Positions 1 through 6,406 of a stretch of 6,996 nt of DNA are shown piece after piece. Both the position numbers and the translations under genes were made by a program. A model generated the notes under the pieces. That model was not told the DNA's origin. It saw only the letters and a list, made by a program, of their open reading frames with translations, and did no database searches. The stretch is taken from contig CAYHWL010000082.1 of NCBI GenBank assembly GCA_964359785.1, forward strand, positions 1 through 6,996, in the 5' to 3' direction. How positions within the stretch are numbered: position 1 is the first letter of the stretch; each line of letters starts with the position of its first letter. This DNA comes from JACQSU01 sp964359785. Lineage in GTDB: Archaea > Nanobdellota > Nanobdellia > Woesearchaeales > JAGWAF01.

Positions 1-263
1 TGTTGTGTGACAATCTCTCTCGTGCTTTAGATTTGAGAGGCAGCATGAATGTTCAACTCAGATTAACTCCTCGAGGCCCGATGGTGTTTGAAATTAACCC
101 GCGTTTTTCCTCGACGGTTTACCTGCGACACTTGCTCGGATTTCAAGATGTAAAATGGGCCATAAATGAAAAACAAAACAAAAAAATTTCTTATCGACCT
201 CCATTGAATGGCACAAAAGGATTGCGAGTCAGTACCTTTCAAGTGATAAAGGAAAAAATATGA
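1..263 (+). CDS. ATP-grasp domain ligase, C-terminal fragment (5' end outside window)
   Basis: This is the 3' end of a gene that enters from the left edge; the reading frame is set by codons starting at position 3 and it stops with TGA at 261-263. About 86 residues are visible. They contain NVQLRLT followed by FEINPRFSST, the pattern that closes the ATP-grasp fold in carbamoyl-phosphate-synthase-like enzymes. The Glu and Asn of EINPR are the expected Mg/ATP ligands and Arg the phosphate contact. Family members activate a carboxylate as an acyl phosphate and join it to an amine or similar nucleophile. The substrate cannot be told from this fragment. The stop codon overlaps the pseI start (ATGA, 260-263), so the two are co-translated and probably belong to one pathway. 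Ligation of an acyl or aminoacyl group to the sugar is an inference. The leucine codon TTG at position 3 is not taken as a start because the domain is plainly incomplete at its N-terminus. Confidence 0.8.
   Translation, partial: LCDNLSRALDLRGSMNVQLRLTPRGPMVFEINPRFSSTVYLRHLLGFQDVKWAINEKQNKKISYRPPLNGTKGLRVSTFQVIKEKI
248..253 (+). promoter_or_regulatory. Shine-Dalgarno site of pseI
   Basis: AAAGGA lies six bases before the ATG at 260, inside the last codons of the preceding ATP-grasp gene. It is a good ribosome-binding site and supports 260 as the pseI start. It also indicates that pseI can be translated by fresh initiation as well as by coupling through the ATGA overlap. Confidence 0.75.
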
Positions 264-1312
264 CAAATGAAATCAAGGTCGGAAAATTTTCAATAGGGAG
301 AAGTCAACCCCCATTTGTTATTGCAGAGATGTCGGGCAATCATAACCAGTCTCTTGATCGTGCGCTCGCGATTGTTGATGCTGCAGCGAATGCCGGTGCC
401 CACGCTTTAAAGCTTCAAACCTATACAGCAGAGACAATGACTCTTGATATTCGGGAACGAGAATTTTTTATCAAGGATACTAAGAGTCTTTGGCAGGGAA
501 GATCTCTCTATGAGTTGTATCAGGAGGCGCACACGCCTTGGGAATGGCACAAGCCCATCTTTGATCGATGTCAAGAAAAGGGTTTGGTGTATTTAAGTAC
601 ACCTTTTGATAGCTCCGCTGTTGATTTCCTGGAGGATTTAAAAGTTCCTCTTTATAAAATAGCTTCTTTTGAAAACATTGATATCCCTCTCATTCGGAAA
701 GTCGCAAAAACCGGCAAACCTATCATTATTTCGACAGGCATGGCCTCGATTGAAGAACTCGATCTTACTGTTAGATCTGCACGTGAGAACGGATGCAATG
801 ATTTAATATTACTAAAATGTACGAGTTCTTATCCTTCGATTCCCCAGGATTCAAATATTCAAACGATTCCTCATCTTCGAGATATGTTTAATGCTGAAGT
901 CGGTTTAAGTGATCATACGATGGGCCTTGGAGTCGCATGCGCTTCTGTTGCTTTGGGTGCAACCGTCATTGAAAAACACTTTACCTTGAATCGTGCCGAC
1001 GGCGGAGTTGATTCAGCATTTTCTCTCGAGCCAAGTGAGTTATCCGCATTAGTTGTTGAGACGACGAGAGCATGGCAGGGATTGGGTAAAATCTCTTATG
1101 GTTCAACAAAACCCGAAGAAACTTCAAAAATATATCGGCGCTCTGTTTATATAGTTCAAGATTTAAAACCCGGTGATATTTTAACCACTACAAATTTGCG
1201 ATGTATTCGGCCGGGGCTAGGTTTAGCACCAAAATACTTTGATATCCTACTTGGAAAGAAAGTTAAGCAGAACGTAAAGAAGGGGACCCCTGCCTCGTTC
1301 GATTTGTTTTAA
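260..1312 (+). CDS. pseI: Pseudaminic acid synthase (NeuB/PseI family)
   Basis: This enzyme condenses 2,4-diacetamido-2,4,6-trideoxy-L-altrose with phosphoenolpyruvate to give pseudaminic acid in the cytoplasm. The 350-residue product has the full family architecture: an N-terminal NeuB-type TIM barrel (about 15-260) and a C-terminal SAF/antifreeze-like domain (about 288-350). The N-terminal motif IAEMSGNHNQ (21-30) followed by GAHALKLQTYTAETM (46-60) is typical of PseI; NeuB and LegI usually read IAEIGxNHNG. Likely metal ligands are His219 in SDHT and His240 in EKHFT. TGMAS (159-163), KCTSSYP (186-192) and GGVDSAFS (248-255) are also family-typical. The SAF domain carries IRPGLGL (316-322), whose Arg317 probably reaches the active site of a partner subunit in the domain-swapped dimer. 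The start has a good ribosome site and overlaps the upstream stop. The TAA stop shares bases with the stop of the convergent aminotransferase gene. Pse-type specificity is confident by motif, though the exact substrate is not proven. Confidence 0.95.
   Translation: MTNEIKVGKFSIGRSQPPFVIAEMSGNHNQSLDRALAIVDAAANAGAHALKLQTYTAETMTLDIREREFFIKDTKSLWQGRSLYELYQEAHTPWEWHKPIFDRCQEKGLVYLSTPFDSSAVDFLEDLKVPLYKIASFENIDIPLIRKVAKTGKPIIISTGMASIEELDLTVRSARENGCNDLILLKCTSSYPSIPQDSNIQTIPHLRDMFNAEVGLSDHTMGLGVACASVALGATVIEKHFTLNRADGGVDSAFSLEPSELSALVVETTRAWQGLGKISYGSTKPEETSKIYRRSVYIVQDLKPGDILTTTNLRCIRPGLGLAPKYFDILLGKKVKQNVKKGTPASFDLF
1309..1312. other. Shared TTAA: stop codons of two convergent genes
   Basis: The palindrome TTAA gives the TAA stop of pseI on the plus strand (1310-1312) and the TAA stop of the class III aminotransferase gene on the minus strand (1311-1309). 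The coding regions therefore overlap by four bases tail to tail, with no intergenic room for a terminator. Each transcript must run at least some way into the opposite gene before ending. Confidence 0.9.
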
Positions 1313-2631
1313 ATGATTCTGCGAAAGACAGGTTTGCATTCCTTGCCAACCAAAAACTTATCAACCCCAACTTCAAGCGCCTGAAGATAAATATCAAGAG
1401 TTTCACCTAAGCACTGAGCAAAAAAATCGACATCATTTTTTTTATGGCTGAAGCTTGGGAGTAGTATCCCTTGAAAGAGCACTCCACGCTGGATCATCTC
1501 TTGGAGGGCAAGAGTCCTCAGTTTTGCATCGGGACTCCCTGTTTTATTTTTAAAAATGAGCGATGGCATCCAGTTACAATGGACGACTTCAATAAAAGAG
1601 GTGCATTTTTTTGCATCAACCACTTTCTGCATTTCCTTTGAGCAATAGTCTCCTAAAGAGTGCATGTGACTAATAACATCGTGTTTTAAAAATTCATCAA
1701 TCGTCGCAATCGCGGCGGCCATCGCATGGGTTTCGCCGCCATGGGTGGTTGAGATGAGAAAAACCTTCTCCTCACCCTCATGGAGAATTCCCCCAAGTTC
1801 CATAACTTCACGAGTCCCGGTTAGAGCACAAAAAGAAAAACCATTGGCAATCCCTTTTCCCCAGGTGGCCATATCAGGCATCACCTTGTTGCGCGCGATT
1901 GTTCCCGGCATGCCAGTTTTGAACCCGGTCACCATTTCATCTTGGATAAAAAGGGCACCATTTTTTTGGGTGATTCTTATCGTTTCATCAATATTAATAA
2001 ACTGAGAAGGATGATTTTTTTCGGGCTCGCTGATTACGCAAGCAATCTGGCCGGGATATTTTTCAAAGAGCTTTGTCAGAGATGTGAGATCGGTACTTTT
2101 GTAGGTCACGGAAAGGTTTTGGATTTCCTCCGGAATGCCTCGGTTACAAGCAGTCTTACCGATGAACCAGTCATCAAAAGAATAAAAGGGATGATCCTCG
2201 GGGAAGGCAATGAGTTTCCGGCCGGTGTAGGCGCGCGCCAGTTTAGTTGCAGCAGTTGTGGCGGCAGAACCATTTTTTGCAAATTTAACCATCTGGTGGC
2301 AGGGGATGAGCGAGAGAAACTTTTCTGCCATTCCCACTTCTAAGCAAGATGGGCGCTGGAAATTGACACCTTTTTCTAATTCCTTTCTGACTCTGTCTAA
2401 AACGGGTTCATAGGCATGACCTAAACTTACAGAGGTAAGACCCATGGAACAATCAAGATATTTATTACCATCCAGATCCCAAATATAGGCGCCTTTACCG
2501 TGCGAGATGGCGGCAGGAGAGAGAGAGGGGAATTGATCGTCGCCCTTTGAGTAAGTATGGGCGCCGCCAGGAATCAGTTTGTGACTTTTCTTTCGATACT
2601 CAGTTGATTTGTCGAAATTTAATCTTTTCAT
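1309..2631 (-). CDS. Class III PLP aminotransferase, glutamate-1-semialdehyde 2,1-aminomutase-like
   Basis: This 440-residue pyridoxal-phosphate enzyme of fold type I has the usual length for class III aminotransferases. The N-terminus reads LIPGGAHTYSKG (19-30), close to the GSA-aminomutase start. KNGSAATTAATKLARAYTGR (119-138) is the phosphate-binding helix, Asp231 in QDEMVTGF should contact the pyridine nitrogen, Lys259 in WGKGIANG is the expected Schiff-base lysine, and STTHGGETHAMAAA (294-307) is the cross-subunit phosphate loop. It is unlikely to be the haem-pathway HemL, because it sits at the end of a sugar operon and its N-terminal segment resembles the variant found in surface-sugar loci. 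The natural substrate is unknown: it may aminate a keto or aldehyde intermediate, or move an amino group. The ATG at 2631 overlaps the preceding stop as ATGA, and a GGAG site lies eight bases upstream. A run of eight A bases (minus strand, 1443-1436) falls inside the gene but the frame is intact. Confidence 0.85.
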   Translation of the reverse strand: MKRLNFDKSTEYRKKSHKLIPGGAHTYSKGDDQFPSLSPAAISHGKGAYIWDLDGNKYLDCSMGLTSVSLGHAYEPVLDRVRKELEKGVNFQRPSCLEVGMAEKFLSLIPCHQMVKFAKNGSAATTAATKLARAYTGRKLIAFPEDHPFYSFDDWFIGKTACNRGIPEEIQNLSVTYKSTDLTSLTKLFEKYPGQIACVISEPEKNHPSQFINIDETIRITQKNGALFIQDEMVTGFKTGMPGTIARNKVMPDMATWGKGIANGFSFCALTGTREVMELGGILHEGEEKVFLISTTHGGETHAMAAAIATIDEFLKHDVISHMHSLGDYCSKEMQKVVDAKKCTSFIEVVHCNWMPSLIFKNKTGSPDAKLRTLALQEMIQRGVLFQGILLPSFSHKKNDVDFFAQCLGETLDIYLQALEVGVDKFLVGKECKPVFRRII

Positions 2632-3386
2632 TTGTCGCGCTCCAATGATTTTACATAACCAAGATTTCTCTCTTCGGCCTTTATCTTATCAAATATTTCT
2701 TTGTGCTGTTCAATGCAGGAAACATAGTCGGGCCACGGACGTTGATCACCAATCAGCTCGACGAGTTTTTCAATGCGCGCAAAATCATCCTGTGTGTCGA
2801 CCGTCAGACGATATTGGGCATAGTTAAGGTCATTCTCAAAACAGCGAGACTGAAATTTATCTTTCCCAAGAAAAGTTGAATTTTTCCAGATGTACGCAGA
2901 GACATGCTCTCTATCTGACTTCAAGGTGGCCTCATGCCAGGCCCGTTCCAGTGCAGATGCCTTGAAAATTTCGACATCGACGCCATCGGGAAAGGTAGGA
3001 TTTAAGGTATTGGAAACATAATCACATCCACTTTCAAAAAAAAGTTTTATTACAGAATCGATAAGCATAGGATCGATAAGGGGGCAGTCGGATGTAACAC
3101 GCACAATGGCATCGGCGCCAAAGACTTTGTAGGCGGAGTAAAATCTGTCGAGGACATCATACAAATTACCTTTAAAAGTTTTCACTCCAACGATGTTGGC
3201 GACATCGACGATGGCCTCAGACCCAATTTCTTCTGTCGTTGCAACGATAAGTTGATGAATGAGCTTCGAACGTTTCACTCTTTCAAGATGCATTTGCAGC
3301 AATGTTTTTTCACCAATCTTTTTTAAGACCTTATTCGGTAATCGTGTTGAGCCTATTCTGGCCTGGGTGATCGCTAAGACTTTCAT
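2628..3386 (-). CDS. pseF: SpsF-type cytidylyltransferase, probable CMP-pseudaminic acid synthetase
   Basis: This gene should activate the nonulosonic acid with CTP, giving CMP-Pse for a glycosyltransferase. The 252-residue product is a nucleotidyltransferase of Rossmann-like GT-A fold. The N-terminal CTP loop ITQARIGSTRLPNKVL (6-21) has the SpsF pattern (QARxGSTRLPxK), not the ARGGSKRxPxKN form of classic NeuA or PseF. TSDCPLIDP (98-106) is the metal-binding region, and FPDGVDVEIF (132-141) and DREHVSAYI (158-166) are further SpsF-typical motifs. No PseG-like hydrolase domain is fused at the C-terminus. I chose the ATG at 3386 over a TTG two codons upstream because it makes an ATGA overlap with the aldo/keto reductase stop and leaves GGGAA six bases ahead; the TTG would abut that site. 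The position beside pseB/pseC and opposite pseI supports the role. The gene symbol is by pathway role, and the family is SpsF. Confidence 0.82.
   Translation of the reverse strand: MKVLAITQARIGSTRLPNKVLKKIGEKTLLQMHLERVKRSKLIHQLIVATTEEIGSEAIVDVANIVGVKTFKGNLYDVLDRFYSAYKVFGADAIVRVTSDCPLIDPMLIDSVIKLFFESGCDYVSNTLNPTFPDGVDVEIFKASALERAWHEATLKSDREHVSAYIWKNSTFLGKDKFQSRCFENDLNYAQYRLTVDTQDDFARIEKLVELIGDQRPWPDYVSCIEQHKEIFDKIKAEERNLGYVKSLERDK
2640..2643 (-). promoter_or_regulatory. Shine-Dalgarno site of the class III aminotransferase gene
   Basis: GGAG on the minus strand sits eight bases before the ATG at 2631, within the last codons of the cytidylyltransferase gene. It supports the annotated start together with the ATGA stop/start overlap at 2628-2631. 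Confidence 0.65.
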
Positions 3387-4237
3387 ATCCAATTCCCAGG
3401 ATTAAGGAGCGCGGCATCTTCAATCTTTATTTTCTTCAATTGATTTAATAGCTCAGGAGTTAGGCTTTTACTTTGTGCCGAAAGGTTGCTTTTCAATTGT
3501 TCAACCGTATCCACACCAATCAATACTTTATCAATAAGAGGATGATTGAGTACAAATGAAAGGGCCAAGTCCGCTGTCGAGAGATTATGGGATTCTGCCA
3601 AAGCTTGGATTTGTTGCACCGGAGCAGCCATGGTTTTGAGCTTCCCCGTAAATTTCTCCTGCTTCATTAAAAAGAGGCCTTGCAAAAATGCCGATCTTGC
3701 ATAAAGCACTTTGTTATTTTTCTTCGCCTTTTCCATAAGGCGCAGCTTGCTGTCACGAGAATCAAAAAGATTGAAGGGAAGCTGGATAACATCAATATGA
3801 GGGTTATTAGCGGCGATGGACAACTCTTCATCCGTGTAAATTGAAACCCCAAGATTATTTATGATCCCCTGAGACTTCAAGACTTTTACTTCGTCAAAAT
3901 GCTGAAAGGGTTTAAAATCTTCGAATTTATGAAAGTAATACCCAAGCAGTGTCGTTGTTCCGAGTCGCTTAAGTGAATTTTGCAAATGCTGCGTGATCGT
4001 TGAACTACCATCTAGTGTAAATTTACTCATCAGTTGAAATTTTTGGCCACTGATTTGAAAATATTCCGCCAAACGTTCTTGGGCCATTCCATACCCATCT
4101 GCTGTGTCGAGTTCGTCAATCCCGGCCTTGCAAGCATGATCAAGAATGTTGAATACCTGCTCCTTGCTTGGAGCACCGTCATCATTATTGATGCCATAGT
4201 TAAGTCCGAACTGTACTGTTCCAAGAACAAGCTTCAT
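3383..4237 (-). CDS. Aldo/keto reductase family protein
   Basis: This 284-residue NAD(P)H-dependent oxidoreductase has the (beta/alpha)8 barrel of aldo/keto reductases and is on the short side for the superfamily. It opens with LGTVQFGLNYG (5-15), a form common in surface-polysaccharide loci. The catalytic tetrad is visible: Asp44 in LDTADGYG, Tyr49, Lys72 in MSKF and His103 in YFHK. Near the C-terminus, LIGVDTVEQL (239-248) fits the cofactor adenosine-phosphate binding segment. The family reduces aldehydes or ketones to alcohols, or the reverse; the substrate here is unknown. It lies between pseC and pseF, three bases after the pseC stop, and ends in an ATGA overlap with pseF, so it is surely co-translated with Pse genes. 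It is not one of the six core Pse enzymes, and a role in a modified sugar or in making a substituent is inferred. The ribosome site is weak (GAAG), suggesting dependence on coupling to pseC. Confidence 0.88.
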   Translation of the reverse strand: MKLVLGTVQFGLNYGINNDDGAPSKEQVFNILDHACKAGIDELDTADGYGMAQERLAEYFQISGQKFQLMSKFTLDGSSTITQHLQNSLKRLGTTTLLGYYFHKFEDFKPFQHFDEVKVLKSQGIINNLGVSIYTDEELSIAANNPHIDVIQLPFNLFDSRDSKLRLMEKAKKNNKVLYARSAFLQGLFLMKQEKFTGKLKTMAAPVQQIQALAESHNLSTADLALSFVLNHPLIDKVLIGVDTVEQLKSNLSAQSKSLTPELLNQLKKIKIEDAALLNPGNWI

Positions 4238-4240
4238 GGG

Positions 4241-5401
4241 TTAACTTCGGTAAAATGACTTGATGGAATCGACAATCAACTGCATTTCGGTGTCTTTCAA
4301 AGTTGCATACATCGGCAGCGCCAAAGCCGATTCGTAATATTTATTGGTCTCGGGCAAAACATCATTCCAATTGTGAATTTTTCGGTAAAATGGCTGCTGA
4401 TGAACTGGGATGTATAACACTTGAGAGAAAATATTCCGTTCTCGCAGGTAGTCATAGAGCGCTTTGCGATTGTTAGCGCGACAAACATAGAGGTGATAAG
4501 AGTTCTCGAAACGAGCGTTCGTCTCCGCAATAAAAAAATTCTTCAGGCCTTTAAGCTCAGTATTATAAAATTTTGCGATCTCTTTTCGACGGGCCAGGAA
4601 AGAATCAATTTTCTTTAGCTGTGAATACGCCAGAGCGCAATTGATATCTGAGAGGCGGTAATTATAACCTAAGTCTTGCATCTCATAATACCAGCCGCCG
4701 TGAGACTCTTGAGTAAATAATGCGCTATCTTTAGTAATGCCGTGAGAGCGAAGGAGCGCCATCTTATCAAATAAATCTTTACGATTTGTAGTGATCAGTC
4801 CACCTTCACCTGAGGTGATGTGTTTAACCGGGTGAAAAGAAAATACGGAAACATCGGCAAATTTACAATTCCCGGTTTTCTGCCAAACTCCCTTTGAATC
4901 CTTGAAGCGAGCGCCAAGAGCATGACAAGCGTCTTCAATGATCCATACCCCATGCTTGCGCGTGATTTCCGCCAGACGCTCTAGATCTATCGGGCATCCG
5001 CCGAAATCCACTACGATAACACCTTTGAATTCGCCTGGTTTCGAGTGTGCTAGTTTTTCTTCAAGTTTATTGAGATCCATTAAGTAGGTTTTGGGATCAA
5101 TATCAACAAAGTCAATTTGCCCTTTCTCATAGAGAACTGAGTTGGCGGTTGCCACAAAAGTATTTGAGGTGGTTAAAACCTTTTCGCCGGGTTTTAAACC
5201 TAAGGCCTTCACTGCGAGGTGAAGACCGGCGGTGCCGCTGGAAACTGCCAGACCATAAGAAGCATCAACATAGGAAGAAAAAAACTCCTCAAAATCAGTA
5301 ACTTTTGAACCTTGAGTGAGATGAGATGAGCGCAGGACTTTGACGACTGCTTCAATATCATCTTCGTCTACAAATTGTTTGGCGTAAGGAATGGGTTCCA
5401 T
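4241..5401 (-). CDS. pseC: UDP-4-amino-4,6-dideoxy-N-acetyl-beta-L-altrosamine transaminase
   Basis: This PLP enzyme of the DegT/DnrJ/EryC1 (class V-like sugar aminotransferase) family transfers an amino group, usually from glutamate, to C4 of the 4-keto sugar made by PseB. The product is 386 residues, the normal length. Motifs in order: SGTAGLHLA (55-63) for phosphate binding, TSNTFVATANS (78-88), EDACHALGA (156-164) with Asp157 pairing to the pyridine nitrogen, and SFHPVKHITSGEGG (188-201) with Lys193 as the Schiff-base lysine, then GYNYRLSDINCALA (245-258). The SFHPVKHIT form is characteristic of PseC and close relatives. The ATG at 5401 directly follows the pseB stop at 5402 with no gap, and GAGGT lies close upstream. 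Linkage to pseB and the presence of pseI opposite make the Pse assignment firm. A related sugar aminotransferase with another C4 stereochemistry is the main alternative. Confidence 0.93.
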   Translation of the reverse strand: MEPIPYAKQFVDEDDIEAVVKVLRSSHLTQGSKVTDFEEFFSSYVDASYGLAVSSGTAGLHLAVKALGLKPGEKVLTTSNTFVATANSVLYEKGQIDFVDIDPKTYLMDLNKLEEKLAHSKPGEFKGVIVVDFGGCPIDLERLAEITRKHGVWIIEDACHALGARFKDSKGVWQKTGNCKFADVSVFSFHPVKHITSGEGGLITTNRKDLFDKMALLRSHGITKDSALFTQESHGGWYYEMQDLGYNYRLSDINCALAYSQLKKIDSFLARRKEIAKFYNTELKGLKNFFIAETNARFENSYHLYVCRANNRKALYDYLRERNIFSQVLYIPVHQQPFYRKIHNWNDVLPETNKYYESALALPMYATLKDTEMQLIVDSIKSFYRS

Positions 5402-6406
5402 TTAGACCTCGTGGACGTGCTGTTTGATAAGGCTACGAAGCTCTTCACAGGTATGCCACTCAGTATTTTTATCTGAGCTATATTGAAAACCTTTTTCGAC
5501 ATATTTGGCATTAAATTCGGCCATAAATTCCTTAATACTCCAGGCAGGGGTGCCCGGCAGGATGACATAATATTTTCCGCAATCCACTGTATTGAGGGAG
5601 TCGCTGGAGGTAATCATTTCTTCATGGAGTTTTTCACCCGGTCGAATGCCAATGACTTTCAACTTGCAATGGGGCGCAACGGCTTGGGCCAGAATATCAA
5701 TTTTGTAGGAAGCGATTTTGGGAATAAAAATTTCTCCACCCCATGCATGGGTTAAAGCATAAGTAACCATCTCAATACCTTGTTCCAAGGTAATACTAAA
5801 TCTTGTCATCTCCATGTCAGTGATGGGTAAAACACCATCTTTCTGTTTCTTCATAAAGTAAGGAACAACAGAACCTCGTGAGCCGAGAACGTTACCGTAG
5901 CGAACAACTGAAAATAAAAGATCTCTTGTACCTGCCATGCTATTGGCGGCGGCAAAAAGCTTATCTGAGCAAAGTTTGGTGGCCCCATAGAGATTGACCG
6001 GAGCGGCTGCCTTGTCAGTGGACAGCGCAACGACTTTTTGAACTTGAGTGGCCAGTGCGGCTTCAATAACATTTTGAGCACCTAGAACATTGGTTTTGAT
6101 GCATTCAAAAGGATTGTATTCGGCTGCAGGGACTTGTTTTAAAGCCGCGGCATGGATGACGTAATGAATTCCCTCAAAGGCCCTTTTTAATCTATCTACG
6201 TCTCGCACATCGCCTATGAAATAGCGGAGTTTGTGATCATATTTCTTAAAAAAATCGTCTTCGGACATCTCAAATTGTTTCAACTCATCTCTTGAAAAGA
6301 CCGCAATGCGTTTTACGTCGGGATAGCGCAAGAGAATGGTCTTAATGAATTCTTGGCCAAAAGACCCGGTACCGCCAGTAACTAAGATGTTTTTTCCGTT
6401 TAGCAT
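5402..6406 (-). CDS. pseB: UDP-N-acetylglucosamine 4,6-dehydratase (inverting)
   Basis: This is the first enzyme of the pseudaminic acid pathway: it removes water from UDP-GlcNAc and inverts C5 to give UDP-2-acetamido-2,6-dideoxy-L-arabino-hexos-4-ulose. The 334-residue product is a short-chain dehydrogenase/reductase of the extended type, full length for PseB. Visible features are the NADP-binding glycine motif TGGTGSFG (10-17), FSRDELKQ (37-44), a PseB/FlaA1 hallmark, GDVRD (65-69), HAAALKQVP (85-93), the catalytic STDKA segment (Thr130, Asp131, Lys132) with Tyr140 and Lys144 in LYGATK, and VRYGNVLGSRGS (168-179). The presence of Asp-Lys in the active site matches inverting enzymes. The ATG at 6406 lies inside the end of the upstream ABC-transporter gene (7-nt overlap) and has AGGTG six bases before it. 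Membrane-bound homologues (WbpM type) are far longer, so this is the short soluble form. Confidence 0.94.
   Translation of the reverse strand: MLNGKNILVTGGTGSFGQEFIKTILLRYPDVKRIAVFSRDELKQFEMSEDDFFKKYDHKLRYFIGDVRDVDRLKRAFEGIHYVIHAAALKQVPAAEYNPFECIKTNVLGAQNVIEAALATQVQKVVALSTDKAAAPVNLYGATKLCSDKLFAAANSMAGTRDLLFSVVRYGNVLGSRGSVVPYFMKKQKDGVLPITDMEMTRFSITLEQGIEMVTYALTHAWGGEIFIPKIASYKIDILAQAVAPHCKLKVIGIRPGEKLHEEMITSSDSLNTVDCGKYYVILPGTPAWSIKEFMAEFNAKYVEKGFQYSSDKNTEWHTCEELRSLIKQHVHEV
5406..5410 (-). promoter_or_regulatory. Shine-Dalgarno site of pseC
   Basis: GAGGT on the minus strand precedes the ATG at 5401 by four bases and lies in the final codons of pseB. It supports the start that directly abuts the pseB stop. 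Confidence 0.65.

Noticed and set aside
1281..1291. Inverted repeat AGGGGACCCCT near the end of pseI, considered as a terminator for either strand
   Set aside because: The loop would be one base, or three bases with only a 4-bp stem, and neither strand has a proper following T-run. The codons fit the PseI SAF domain, so this is probably chance.
1436..1443. Eight-base T run (A8 in the minus-strand aminotransferase gene), considered as a phase-variation tract
   Set aside because: It is short, falls in Lys-Lys-Asn codons of an A+T-rich gene, and the frame is intact. A similar 8-base run occurs in pseF (3036-3043) and several 7-base runs elsewhere, so it is not special.
1942..2343. Open frame of 133 codons on the plus strand, antisense to the class III aminotransferase gene
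   Set aside because: It lies wholly inside a well-supported gene on the other strand, has no recognisable domain and no clear ribosome site; it is a shadow frame.
3387..3392. TTG at 3392 as the start of the cytidylyltransferase gene
   Set aside because: It would sit directly against the GGGAA ribosome site and adds only Met-Asp before the usual MKVLAI start. The ATG at 3386 has correct spacing and an ATGA overlap.
5483..5755. Open frame of 90 codons on the plus strand, antisense to pseB
   Set aside because: It is fully inside pseB, whose motifs are unambiguous, and the product resembles nothing I recognise.
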